Assembly (NCBI GenBank): GCA_973895155.1
Contig: OZ316896.1
Span: 7,254,001-7,318,000, forward strand
DNA: 64,000 nt
Origin: Marsupella aquatica
Taxonomy: Eukaryota > Marchantiophyta
Direction of reading: 5' to 3'
In this document: piece after piece, positions 31,785 through 42,074 of the stretch
How positions within the stretch are numbered: the first letter of the stretch is position 1
How the letters are laid out: the number at the start of each line of letters is the position of its first letter
Position numbers and translations under genes: made by a program
The notes under the pieces: generated by a model
The model's input: only the letters and a program-made list of their open reading frames with translations
Told to the model about the DNA's origin: nothing
Databases searched by the model: none

Positions 31785-33223
31785 TTCTTCGATATCGACC
31801 ATGTCGTCAACATGTTCGCAGAGAGCTTTCACTATGGACCCTGTAGCAGAATTCAAGATCCCAGCTGGTTTTGCCAGAGGATTGGCTTCATGATTTTTTT
31901 TATTTAAATCCTCAGCCATCTTCTCCGCACTCCTACATAAGGTTTTTCTACCTGGATGGTTATGCTCACCTATATGAATCGCCAGGCGGGACATATGACT
32001 ACATGTTTCCGCATCAAGTAATACTTGTGGGTACATATAGAACAAACGGGCAGGGCAGTACTTGACACAAAAAGGAATCTGATCACAATAATGACACACA
32101 ACACCGCCCTCTTCGATAAAAGATCCGACAGCATACTGACCACTAAGCTATGGAGTACCCTGCCATGCCTTAGCATTTGCCTTCTTCTTCCTTTGGAAGT
32201 ACTTGCAGGACTTGTTCCGACATTCAATGAATCCCGTACAGGTAACCTTACCGAATTGCCAAAGTTTTTTCGGCTGAACGTTCACGGTAGTTGGAAATAT
32301 GAGTGTCCAATGTAGCAATCTTTGGCACGGTCCATGTCCCTAAGCCTAGAGCCTTTAGAGAGCATCTTGTCAATGGGTGGCAATTCAAACACGACGTTCC
32401 CGTTGTACTTAGTTAGCAGACAGGAGACTTGCTCATGTCTAAAATCACCCATTGATATGAACCTCGATAACTCGCTATGACCAGTGGATTTGAGTAACGT
32501 ATCCATTGCACTCTGCCGATACACGACCTCCAACTGGTTAGAGCTTCCTGGAGTCTCACCTTTAACGACAGCATGTTGCGGGACTTTCATTTTCAACGTA
32601 GGACTTGGAGTGTGATCCCCATCTTCACTAGAAGAAATCTTGACAACATCAAATGGAACTTGGGGGACACTGGACGGTCCTTCATGTTGTCTTACTCGTA
32701 GTGAGTACAAAATCCCCGCGTATAGATGCCAAAACCGTTCACCATCATCCACATTGAATGTTGTTGCATCTTCGATGTCATCACTGGTTTCGAGCTCTCG
32801 AACAATGGCCTCAATATCACTCATCCTCAAATCAAATCTCCCGCAAAGGTATCTCTCCCGGACCTGCTTGTACGTGTCTTCCACAGGGACAGGGATGGTC
32901 ACAATATCTCTAGTCCCGAATCGGGATAGAACGATGGACCCAGACATTGCAATCAAAAACAAATAACGAGGGCTGTAATGTTTCAAGGAAGAAAAGTCTA
33001 TGGTAATATGGAGCTTATATCAGTCAAACATGGGAACTTCACGTTAACAGATCCATTTGTATAAGACATAAAACACAGTCGACATAGGATCCGTTGGCGA
33101 CATAAATGATTTTTGTCATTTTTCCTCGATAAGTCTGAATGTCAGACGCATACATAATGCCAAAAAAGACACCACAAAAATCTTTAACAAACTCTAAGAT
33201 ATTGTATAGTTGGAACAATTTGA

Positions 33224-33240
33224 GTAGCGCCTGGCGCTAA
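33224..33240. repeat. Palindrome GTAGCG-CCTGG-CGCTAA
   Basis: Inner 15 bp TAGCGCC-T-GGCGCTA are perfectly symmetric. Confidence 0.85.
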
Positions 33241-33286
33241 CTAAAATGTCTCCAATATAATATGCCCCAAATCTTGATATTCCATA

Positions 33287-33303
33287 CTAGCGCCTGGCGC
33301 TAG
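33287..33303. repeat. Palindrome CTAGCG-CCTGG-CGCTAG (best site)
   Basis: Perfect; symmetry extends to 23 nt (33284-33306) around a central T. This is the consensus form of the N5 class. Confidence 0.92.
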
Positions 33304-33413
33304 TATACGAAAAACCCTCCAGATGTCCATCAATACTATGAAATAATTGGATTGAAATGATCAATGAAAATGTGAATTCTTTTAAAACTATGGATGAAAA
33401 ATACTCGTTATCA

Positions 33414-33430
33414 CTAGCGTCGGGCGCTAG
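33414..33430. repeat. Palindrome CTAGCG-TCGGG-CGCTAG
   Basis: Perfect 6-bp arms with the variant spacer TCGGG. Confidence 0.9.
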
Positions 33431-33559
33431 TATAGGATGCAAGTAATGTTTCCCAAAAACCATTAAAACAATAGACATTTCTTTAAATATGGGGTTGTTT
33501 TGATGAAATTTATGTATTCGAGGCACCATTTAAGACCTATTCTATAGCTGTTGTTTTTA

Positions 33560-33576
33560 CTAGCGTCGGGCGCTGC
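33560..33576. repeat. Palindrome CTAGCG-TCGGG-CGCTGC
   Basis: Same spacer as the site at 33414; the right arm is partly decayed. Confidence 0.75.
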
Positions 33577-33621
33577 CATGACAATCATCCAAATTATCTA
33601 CTTCAAGGGAAGTTGTTTATA

Positions 33622-33638
33622 ATAGCGCCCAGCGCTAG
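33622..33638. repeat. Palindrome ATAGCG-CCCAG-CGCTAG
   Basis: One arm mismatch at the outer base; outermost site of the M2 array. Confidence 0.8.
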
Positions 33639-33738
33639 TATTCCGAGTGAGGGAGGAAAACGGTCATAACGGTAATATTTAACGGTAACTTCTGAGCTCT
33701 GTGTGTGTTACGCTTCTTCTACCGAATGATTTAGCTAA

Positions 33739-34145
33739 TTAAGTTCTCAGCATACATACGTTGGAAAAGAGAACACACCCATCAGGGCATGCGTCAATAG
33801 ACACATAGTTCAGCCCAAGGTTAGACATCAATTTCCTAGCCTCGTACACATTTTTTGGAATTGCATTACCATTTGGTAACACATTTTGGCGCAAGAAGGT
33901 CAACAACTTTGTCACAAATATATTGGGAACATTGTGATTGCCACAGATGTTCAACAACAACACGACAAAGCCCAGCTTGGAGTAGTTCAACCCCTCGTAG
34001 ATAGGAATGCAAGCTTCTTTGATGTGTTTTGGGCCCCCAAACACCCACTCCCTCTCTTGTGCACCTTCCCCAATGTCAAAGTCAGGTTCAGGTGGGCCGT
34101 GTCCAATGTGTGGTTGCGGTTCATTGTCCTCTTCTGATTCCACTG
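33739..34145 (-). pseudogene. CACTA (En/Spm) TNP2-like transposase fragment
   Basis: About 135 codons with the characteristic N-terminal stretch of plant TNP2 proteins: acidic region, IYEGLNYSKLGFVV, LLNICGNHNV, LLPNGN-like (VLPNGNAIPKNVYEARK), LGLNYVSIDACPDGCVLF. The frame begins in the Gypsy-2 LTR to the right (an ATG at 34161 comes from the LTR) and ends at 33739, so it is a fragment cut by the LTR insertion. The Transposase_21 catalytic domain is absent. Confidence 0.8.
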
Positions 34146-35241
34146 TGTTGGTGCGTCCCATGGCTCCCTAAACCCAAGAAACCCTTCTGCACAAGCCGAT
34201 TCTCTTCTACTAACATTTTACACACATATACTGGACAGATCCTTCATCGGGTCATGAGATAAGTAGCCGGCCTATTCTATGCCTTCCCTTGTCTTCCTCT
34301 CCTGGTCTCCCTTTATGTATGTTTGGATTCCGCCACCGGAATGATCCCCAATTGGCTTGGGTTAGCCGCTAAGACCTCTCTCAGCTTGACACATCCAACT
34401 CTTACTACCTTGCTTACTTCTCTTCTCTCTAAGTAGTTGATGTGGGCAATCTTCAAACAAGTTAATGCGACACATAAATAGCAAAATGACTCCTTCTAAC
34501 TGAGTTATACCATGCATTTGCCATACAACTAGTACTTCTCATAAACAAGATCTGCGAACTAAGCCGTGAGGCCAACTCTATTCATCTCTTAGGCATGAGG
34601 AAACATGAATATACACAAGGGTCACTGTATAACTAACCAAGAGCTTCTTTTACTACTTGATCCCTGCCCTGCTGGTGCACTAAAAACTTGCTAAAGAAGA
34701 AGGCCCTAAACTCCCCGCTACCCGGGTACTTATCCTGGCAGTGGATCCGCCTAATGCCTTGTAGTGTAAGCCTAATCTATCCTATCTATAATCTACCTAT
34801 GTACATCGAGGCAAGAGCACAAGTGTTGCTCTTACCAGTGATCCGCAATCCCACTAATCTAAGTGTTAGGGCCGCCTCTTGGTCCTGATCCTAATTCTAA
34901 ACTTGGAGATTTGTGCCTGCCCTGCCCACTCACGCCTCCTCCTTCCATGTCCGCCCTCCTTAAAAGGAGCGGCCCTCCAACACCGTCATGGTAGCGGTGG
35001 CTGATCCTCAATGGACGCCCCCAATGTTTCCCCCGTAGCCACTATCGTAGGTCTGTCTTCTGGCACATTACCTGCCCCAGACCGAGTCAACTCTCCCACG
35101 GCCTGACCAGGTCCACCCTCAGCTTTGGCCTCAGCTTTGGCTACGGCCTCAGATCCGGCTATGGCCTCAGATCCAGCTACGGCCTCCCCGGCCTGCTCTA
35201 GGGATGGATCCGCTACCCCGGCTTTATCAATGATCGTCCCT
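34146..35241 (-). mobile_element. Gypsy-2 LTR fragment F
   Basis: Matches the 3' part of the Gypsy-2 LTR (ends TTGGTGCGTCCCATGG at the left, as at 36810 and 54292) and continues into the C-terminal, Ala/Glu-rich part of the LTR ORF, where it stops abruptly near 35241. Diverged relative to copies A and D, hence older. It interrupts the CACTA fragment. Confidence 0.8.
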
Positions 35242-36809
35242 GTAAACCAAGGAAATAATTAAGTAGAATTAGTGGAGAAACGTCAAGTAGAAGATAATAG
35301 ATCAAGTATTTAAGGGGGATTAGTAGCAGGTGGAAATAGCTTAGTAAGATGGATGGGAGACTAACATTAGAAGGCACGACAATTTTTGCTATTTGGAGTA
35401 GTACCGGATTAGGGTTTTGCTATGAAGGATGCGATACCAAGCTAGGAGACGGCAAAGATTGCGCTCTGGGGGTGAAAGCAAGACAACAAAGGCAAAGGGG
35501 AGAAGAACGATCGAACGTTTTTAGTAGGGATCGAGGCACTCATTTTTGCAAGCTTGTAGGAGAGGGGAAGCCCATGTTTTGATTTATGATCCGCCTTAGG
35601 GAGGGAGACTGCCGAGTATGGAATGAAGCAGGGCAACAGCTTTTCGGCATGAATGGTGAAACTTTCCAACAACAGTTGACTACTCCAGAAGCTGTTGAAG
35701 AATTTTGCAGGGGAGTCATGTCATCAAAGTGGAACCTGACGTTGGGACGAGAACTCGATCAACGACAACGTCACTGCTAGAGGCTAATCGCCGTTGAACG
35801 AGTAATCGTTTTTTGGAACATTAGTGAACCAGAAGATCCATTGAATGTTTATCATGTGACATCAGAATTTAGAAGCTTAACCGTTGGCAGTTCAAAAACC
35901 ACGACCCCAACCACCAATCGCTTACAGAGATGTCCGATGTAGTAGTCTCAGTTGAATAGAGTATACCAACCGGAAACCACGGATTGCGGTTTAGTAACCG
36001 CAAAACCACAATTTATTAACTGCTATGCAGTTATGTTCGATTAGTAAGTTAGATAACCATTTTTGTTAGTCGGACAGTTTGAAGACCGATAATTTTGCCG
36101 GAAGATAGTATTTAAGACAGGCAAGAGCGTAGAGTAGAGTGTCACTTTTGCAATAGGTAATCTGATTGAAAGGCGAAGCCAGACTTTCCTTAAGATGATC
36201 AGTAGATCTGTTTAAGTGTTCCCTACTCAGATGTGAGTAGAATTTTCGATGTTGAGAAGTAAAGAAATCATTATGACACAACCTGATGAATTGTTCGTGG
36301 ATGAGTACCTTGTTGAGAGTCTACAGAAGAGATGGTGATTGACTATGAGATTATGAATTGAGAGTGAAGGGATTCAGAATTGAGGAGAGGAAAAATTAAA
36401 GAGAAGATTGAGTAAGACAATCGGAATTATAAAGAGAGTTGAATCTGTTAAAGTTATAAACCGAGGATTAGACAGAAGTATGTTAAGACGGTCATATTCC
36501 GATCGCAAGAATGAATGAGGATTAATTCACTCAGAGTGAACACATTGAGGAGTAACACCTTACGGAATCAAACCAACAGACAACTTATAAGCAGTGGAGT
36601 CTGGCTAAAGTGTGTGTGTTTCAAGAATGACAATCTAATTGTCATACACCTGTAGCATAACGGAGTAATCGTTGAATTGACATTCTACTTACGAATAGCC
36701 TTTCTTGATCTACTTCGTAACATAAGTAATTGATCGAATCCCTGGTGGGAGTATCAATGAGACGATTGGATCGAATCAGATCACAATCACTGGAAGTATG
36801 AATACTAGC
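35242..36809. other. Stretch of 1.6 kb with no recognised feature
   Basis: AT-rich, only short ORFs (up to 77 codons) without recognisable domains. No terminal repeats seen. May be decayed transposon or intergenic DNA. Confidence 0.4.
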
Positions 36810-37538
36810 TGTGGTGCGTCCCATGGCTCTCCAAACCCAAGAAAATCCCCTTGCTCAAGCCGATTCCCGCAGGTTTCGTCCTCGGCTTAGCGGCATGGGA
36901 CGCTGCTAATTTCTCCTTCTACTACTATTAACATTTTACACACATATACTGGACAAATCCTTCATCGGGTCATGAGATACTTAGCCGGCCTATTCTAGGC
37001 CTTCCCTTGTATTCCTCTCCTGGTCTTCCCTTAGGTATGTTTGGATTTCGCCGCCGGAATGATCCCCAATTGGCTTGGTTAAGCCGCTAAGACCTCTCTC
37101 AGCTCGACACATCCAACTCTCACTTGCTACTTCCCTTCATTGATGTGGGCACTCTTCACACAAGTTAATGCGACACACAAATAGCAAAATGACTCCTTCT
37201 GACTGAGTTATACCATGCACTTGCCATACAAACAGTACATCTCATACCCAAGCTCTGCGAACTAAGCCGTGAGGCCAACTCTATTCAGTTCTTAGGCATG
37301 AGGAAACATGAATATACACAAGGGTCACTGTATAACTAACCGAGAGCTTCTCTTACTACTTGATCCTAGCCCTACTGGTGCAACTAAAAATTTGCTAAAG
37401 AAGAGGCCCTGGACTCCCCACTGCCCAGGTATTTATCCTGGCAGCGGATCTGTCCAGAACTTTGCTGCGTAAGCTTAATCTATCCTACCTATAATCTATC
37501 TAACTGTACAGCGAGGCAGGAGCACAAATGTTGCTCCT
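36810..37538 (-). mobile_element. Gypsy-2 LTR copy B, 3' part
   Basis: Left end TGTGGTGCGTCCC (= minus-strand LTR end ...GCACCACA). Interrupted at 37538 by the solo LTR A and resumed at 42075. The last five bases, CTCCT (37534-37538), are repeated at 42075-42079. Confidence 0.88.
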
Positions 37539-40500
37539 TGTGATGCCTAGACAGGAATCACTCGGCCGGTTAAGTGGGTAAAGCAGGAAGGCACCCTAGG
37601 AACACCTTAGTATAGGGACAAAACAAGGAAAATATAAACAATTAGGGGCAACCATGGAACCCGGGCAGAGGCCGGAGGTAAGGCTGAGGGTGAAAACCCG
37701 ATTAGGGTTAGGGCGCGTTAAGCGTCGGCGGCTAGGAAGGATCAACGGGAAGAAGGACCGGCAGAGGAGAGGGGTAAGGAGCGCTTGCAGGAGATGGTGG
37801 CTCATTTGCGAGCACGAACTAGGCAGACGACTACGGGAGGCCAACTACTGTCAGCTGCTTAGGCAAGCACTCGGGGAGAGAGTAGATACCGACGATCGAC
37901 CTAAGGAGGGTATGAGCAACGTCAATCAAGCGGCACATTTCTGGGGATGCCTGTTTGAACGGGCAACTGAGTACATCAAGACTTACGAGGACGAGGAGTC
38001 AGAAAGGGCAGCTCGAGAACGGCAGGAGCTCGCTCGATTGTGGGAGCTGCAGAAGACGGCTTTCTTAGGAGGCGAACTCATCAAGGACGAGTTCCTGTGG
38101 ACGCCTACTTCCAATCAACTCGACGATCTTCTGTTTTGCAAAGACAGCGTCATCGGCATCCGAGAGGCCATCAAGAACTGCAACGACATACACTGGGAAT
38201 TAAAGGGTAGCACGGAAAGGTGGACCCAGGCAACGGTGCTAGGAGAAACCTCCACGGCAGCAGAGATGAAGAGGAAGGGGGCCGTCAACGATGAAGCCAC
38301 CCCGGCAAAAAGAACGAGGTCGGCGGCACCAAAGAGGCCAGCCGAGCAGCAGAGCAGGAGGCAGGGAGAAGCCGAAGAGGAGGAGGTCGATCCCATCAAG
38401 GCCATTCCAACCAGGGATGACACCTGGAAGGGCTGGGCGGCAACCCTACCGGTGGAGGTGCAACTACATTTTGCACGGGAGGAGGATGCATGCTTTACAG
38501 CCATGCAGACCAAGAGGTACCAAGGCTTCATGGCCGGATCCGGCTTGGAGGCCTTTGTAAGATTACCATGGCTGAAGCCAGAGGTACCGGAGTCAGACCT
38601 ATTAGAATTCGTGGGGTCATGGGAACCCGAGACCAATTGCACGAGGATATATGGGAAGGATTTCTATCTTACTCCCAAGGTAATTGCCGAAGTGTTTGGC
38701 TTGCCGATAGGCAATAAGACCAAAGTTGATACCAGGAAGACCTTGCCTGACAAGGAGTTTCGGTCGTTCCCCGGGCCATCAACGAAGAATGGCTTCTTCC
38801 GGAACACCTGCACCAACCCGCACATAGGAGAGATGATCGACTTCTTGCGGGTGACCATGCATTGTAACTTGCCGAGGGCAGAGATCGGCAAGGCACAGGT
38901 CTATCTGGCAGAAAGGCCAGACCCAAGCCGGGACTACAACGGGTACCTCCTCAACCAATTGAAGAAGATCTTAAAGGAGGAGCAGCAGGTAATCGGCATG
39001 GGGAGCGTGTCGCGGCTTGGCTATCACATGCCGCTGTTGTGCCGGTATGCCAGAGGTCAGACTTTTGCCCCGGTACTTCCCCTGCAGGTAAGGGCACCCG
39101 AGGAAGCTCCAACGCCGAGGCCGTTGGCTGAGAAGCCTCAACCACCTGTTAGTCCTACGATCGAGCAGGTGTTTAGGCCCAGGAAGGAAGACTTGCCGAT
39201 GCAGCAACCAGGCATGCAGAGTCTGCTGAAACTACTGGAGAAAGAAAAGAAATCGGCATCGGCAACAACAACGGCAATGACAACAATGCAGGACACTACT
39301 ACAGAGGTAGGCCTACACCGGCTCACAAGAGAAAACCCCTTTGCTGGAGACAAGGAGAGAATCAGGCCGGAATCCAAGCCAGGTGTTCGAATGTACGTGG
39401 GAACCTCAAGCTCCGAATCTGAGGCAGAATTGCCTGAAGCTCCTACCAACGAAGAGGAGAGGGAGAAGCCGGACGTCCAAGAGGTAGAGGAGGCAGTGGA
39501 GGACTGCAGCCATGATAATTCCGGCTATGGGTCGGACCATCACGTTCCAGGAGTAAGGACCTGTGGCCGGTTTGTCAGACGGTGCAGGAATTTCAGGAGC
39601 GAATCAAGCAGAAGGAAGAGGCCGCCCTGGCTAAGGAAAAGGATTTACCAGGAGGAGATTGGCCGGAGGACATCAGGCGGCTAGCCGAAAAAGGAAGCAA
39701 ACCTCTAGCCACGATTGAAGAGATCCGCAGGACGGCTTGGGAGCAGAGGCCACGATGGGTGATGCCGATCACTTCTACTTACTCCACCTACGCTAAGAAT
39801 AGAGCCATGGAGTATGGTGAGATGTGTGGGGAACTTGCGCTCGGCATCTTTGGAGAGGAGTTGGAGGTAGGACCCTTTTTCCATAGGGAGCAGTTGGAGA
39901 AGCACCAATTAGAAGAAGCGGTGGCTTTAGAGAGAAGCAAGAAGGACGAGGTCATTCGGCGGCTTAGGAGGATGGAAGCCGAGATTGAAGATCTAAGGGC
40001 GGCCAAGAAAGCCCAAGATGAACTGCGGATTAAACGACATGAGCTGAACATCATGCAGGGGCAGTTGGACACCGCGCAGGCTGATAATCAGAATATCAAG
40101 GATAAACTGACTCAGACGCAGGAAGAGTTGGCCGACACGATCAAAGAGAGGGAGAAGTGGAAGCAAGAGCTGAAGAATACAGAGGAGGCCCACATAACAG
40201 CCAACAGCCGGGCCATGGCGGAGACCCAAAGAAAGGAATGGGCGTTGAAAGGGGAGCTCGAGAAAATCCGCGGAGCCCTTGAGCAGAAGGAGGTCGAGTT
40301 AGGGAAATCCTATCAAGGGATTATGGCGCTGCAGCAGGAGCTTGCGTCCCTGACGGCCAGCTTCAAGGCCGACCTAAGGGAGAAGGACGAGATGCTCGAA
40401 CAGACTTACGCCAAGATGAACCAGATGGAGTCTGTCATCATTGCAGAGCTCGACAAGGAGCTAAGAGCAACCCAGGAGGAGAGGGCTACCTTGAAGAAGG

Positions 40501-42074
40501 AATTGGAGGAAGCCCACAGGGAGCAGGAGGAGGCCAAAAACGAGCTGGAGGGGGCACGTAAGGACCTGGATGAAACCCAAGAGGAGTTGGAGGAAATCAC
40601 AAGGAAGATGGAGAACCTACAGCGGCGGGCCGACAACCAAACAGAGCGGCTGAAGAAACAAGCCGCAGTATTTAAATGCTTAGCTGCAGCAGGTCCATCT
40701 CCCGTTGGGACAAACCAGTTACCAGGGGTGGTAATTGCCGAAGGACAAGCCGCGCCAACTGCACCAGTGCCGGAAGTAAGTGGGAAGGGGAAGGGACCAG
40801 CTGCCGAGCCACCAACGAAGAAGAAGCAGAAACCTTCAGGGTCAAGGAGTAATACGACTTCACAGGCCGTGGTGATCAAGGAGGTAGACCCAGCACCGAC
40901 CCCAGACAGGGTCACGGCTAAGGATCCAACTACCCTAGGGGAAGGGGAGGCCGAAGCCGTGCGAGTGGCTGAGGCCGAAGCCGTGGGTATTGCCGAGGCC
41001 GGTGTCGAGGCTGAAGCCAAAGGTGGACCCAGTCAGGCCGATGGAGAGTTGACTCAGTCAAGGGCAGGTAATCTGTCAGAGAATGAACCTACGGCAGTGG
41101 CTGAGGAGGAAGCGTTGGGGGCGTCCATTAAGGATCCACCACCGGTGTCGTGACGGTGCAAGGGCGCCGTTCCTTTTAGGGAGGGCGGACGTGGAGGGAG
41201 GAGGCGTGAGTGGGCAGGGTGGGCGCGGATCTCCACGTTTAGGATTAGGATCAGAACCAGGAGCGGCCCTGACACTTAGCTTAGTGGGATTGCGGTCCCA
41301 CTGGTAGGAGCAACACTTGTGCTCCTGCCTTGCTGTACATAGGTAGATTCGGGCAAGTAGATTACTGTTAAGTAGATTAGGCTTACGATGCAAAGAATGG
41401 CGGATCCACTACCAGGATAAGTACCTGGGCAGCGGGGAGCTCAGGGCCTCTTCTTTAGCAAGTTTTTAGTTTGCACCAGCCGGGCTGGGATCAAGTAGTA
41501 CGAGAAGCTCTCGGTTAGTCATACAGTGACCGTTGTATATATTCATGTTTCCTCATGCCTAAGAGCTGAATAGAGTTGGCCTCACGGCTTAGTTCGCAGA
41601 ACTTGTGTATGAGATGTACTGTTTGTATGGCAAGTGCATGGTATGACTCAGTCAGAATGAGTCATTTTGCTATTTGTGTGTCGCATTAACTTGTGTGAAG
41701 AGTGCCCACATCAACAGAAGGAAGGAAAGTAAGCAGGGGAGTGAGAGTTGGATGTGTCGAGCTGAGAGAGGTCTTAGCGGCTTAACCAAGCCTATTGGGG
41801 ATCATTCCGGCGGCGGAATCCAAACATACCTAACAAGACGGAGGGGAAGACAGGGGAAGACAGGGGAAGGCCTATATTAGGCCGGCTACGTATCTCATGA
41901 CCCGATGAAGGATCTGTCCAGTATATGTGTGTAAAATGTTAATAGTAGTAGTAGAAGGTTAGCAGCGTCCCATGCCGCTAAGCCACGGAAACAGCCTCGC
42001 CAAGCACGAAACCTGCGGGAATCGGCTTGAGCTGGGGGGTTTCTTGGGTTTAGGGAGCCATGGGACGCACCACA
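37539..42074 (+). mobile_element. Gypsy-2 solo LTR (copy A), complete
   Basis: Starts TGTGATGCCTAG and ends GGGACGCACCACA (TGTG...CACA termini), flanked by the 5-bp direct repeat CTCCT at 37534-37538 and 42075-42079. It is inserted in reverse orientation into LTR copy B. Length 4536 bp. No internal domain, so it arose by recombination between the two LTRs of a full element. It fixes the LTR limits and shows that the long ORF lies within the LTR. Confidence 0.92.
37654..41153 (+). pseudogene. LTR-borne ORF (mobile-domain-like + coiled coil), copy A
   Basis: Two overlapping frames: 37654-39684 (676 aa) and 39582-41153. Copy D shows about 100 bp more between them (VPTLPRVVRGDP... region), so A has a small frameshifting deletion near 39570. 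Seen in order: very basic N-terminus (about 1-45); Glu/Lys-rich middle; a globular region about 290-465 (GSGLEAFVRLPW, YLTPKVIAEVFGLP, KNGFFRNTCTNPHIGEMIDFL) similar to E2 and reminiscent of plant transposon 'mobile' domains; a low-complexity linker; a long coiled coil (heptads, E/K/Q/L rich) in about residues 105-365 of the second frame; an Ala/Glu/Val-rich tail. Not a capsid, protease or RT. It starts about 115 bp inside the LTR, in the sense orientation of the element. Function unknown. Confidence 0.7.

Larger units (their letters stand above)
29417..32986 (-). pseudogene. MULE-like transposase copy M2 (near full length, several lesions, MITE inside)
   Basis: Read from 32986 down: variable N-terminus, YNGN-x2-FELPP, zinc-finger module with C-x-GFIEC, VCHYCDQIPFC and RLAIHIGEHNHP (WRKY/GCM1-like), then a MULE-like core: WVSFDVM (first Asp), GFMADNAQAGWNAV-x-NVFFGG (second Asp), RSDAFHFYQSF, then a Trp-rich segment. 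A GT-AG intron at 30515-30733 is shared with M3. After it comes a conserved C-terminal part (ALIPNC, KVDQNRALSQVAGY, LNRGKGPTIWELAF) up to a TGA at 29747; the frame is open again to 29417. Lesions: a frameshift near 32290, TAG at 32148-32150, MITE at 31565-31784, a 2-nt deletion near 30850 and a TGA near 30766. Inactive as it stands. Confidence 0.75.
32987..33738. promoter_or_regulatory. Upstream region of transposase M2 with five palindromes
   Basis: About 750 bp without a gene. Five CTAGCG-N5-CGCTAG-type sites lie within about 415 bp (33224-33638), 240-650 bp upstream of the M2 start. The array is the presumed promoter or terminal region of the element. Confidence 0.65.

Noticed and set aside
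33739-34161. Intact 140-codon gene
   Set aside because: Its start codon comes from an inserted LTR and the rest is only the N-terminal part of a CACTA TNP2 protein.
35349-35780. Two small plus-strand ORFs (77 and 64 codons)
   Set aside because: No recognisable domain, no supporting context and normal chance length for this region.
39138-41020. Minus-strand ORFs opposite the LTR ORF (for example 204 codons at 40406-41020)
   Set aside because: Antisense shadows of the coiled-coil region; Ser/Ala-rich composition mirrors Glu/Lys codons on the sense strand, and they follow the sense copies in every LTR.
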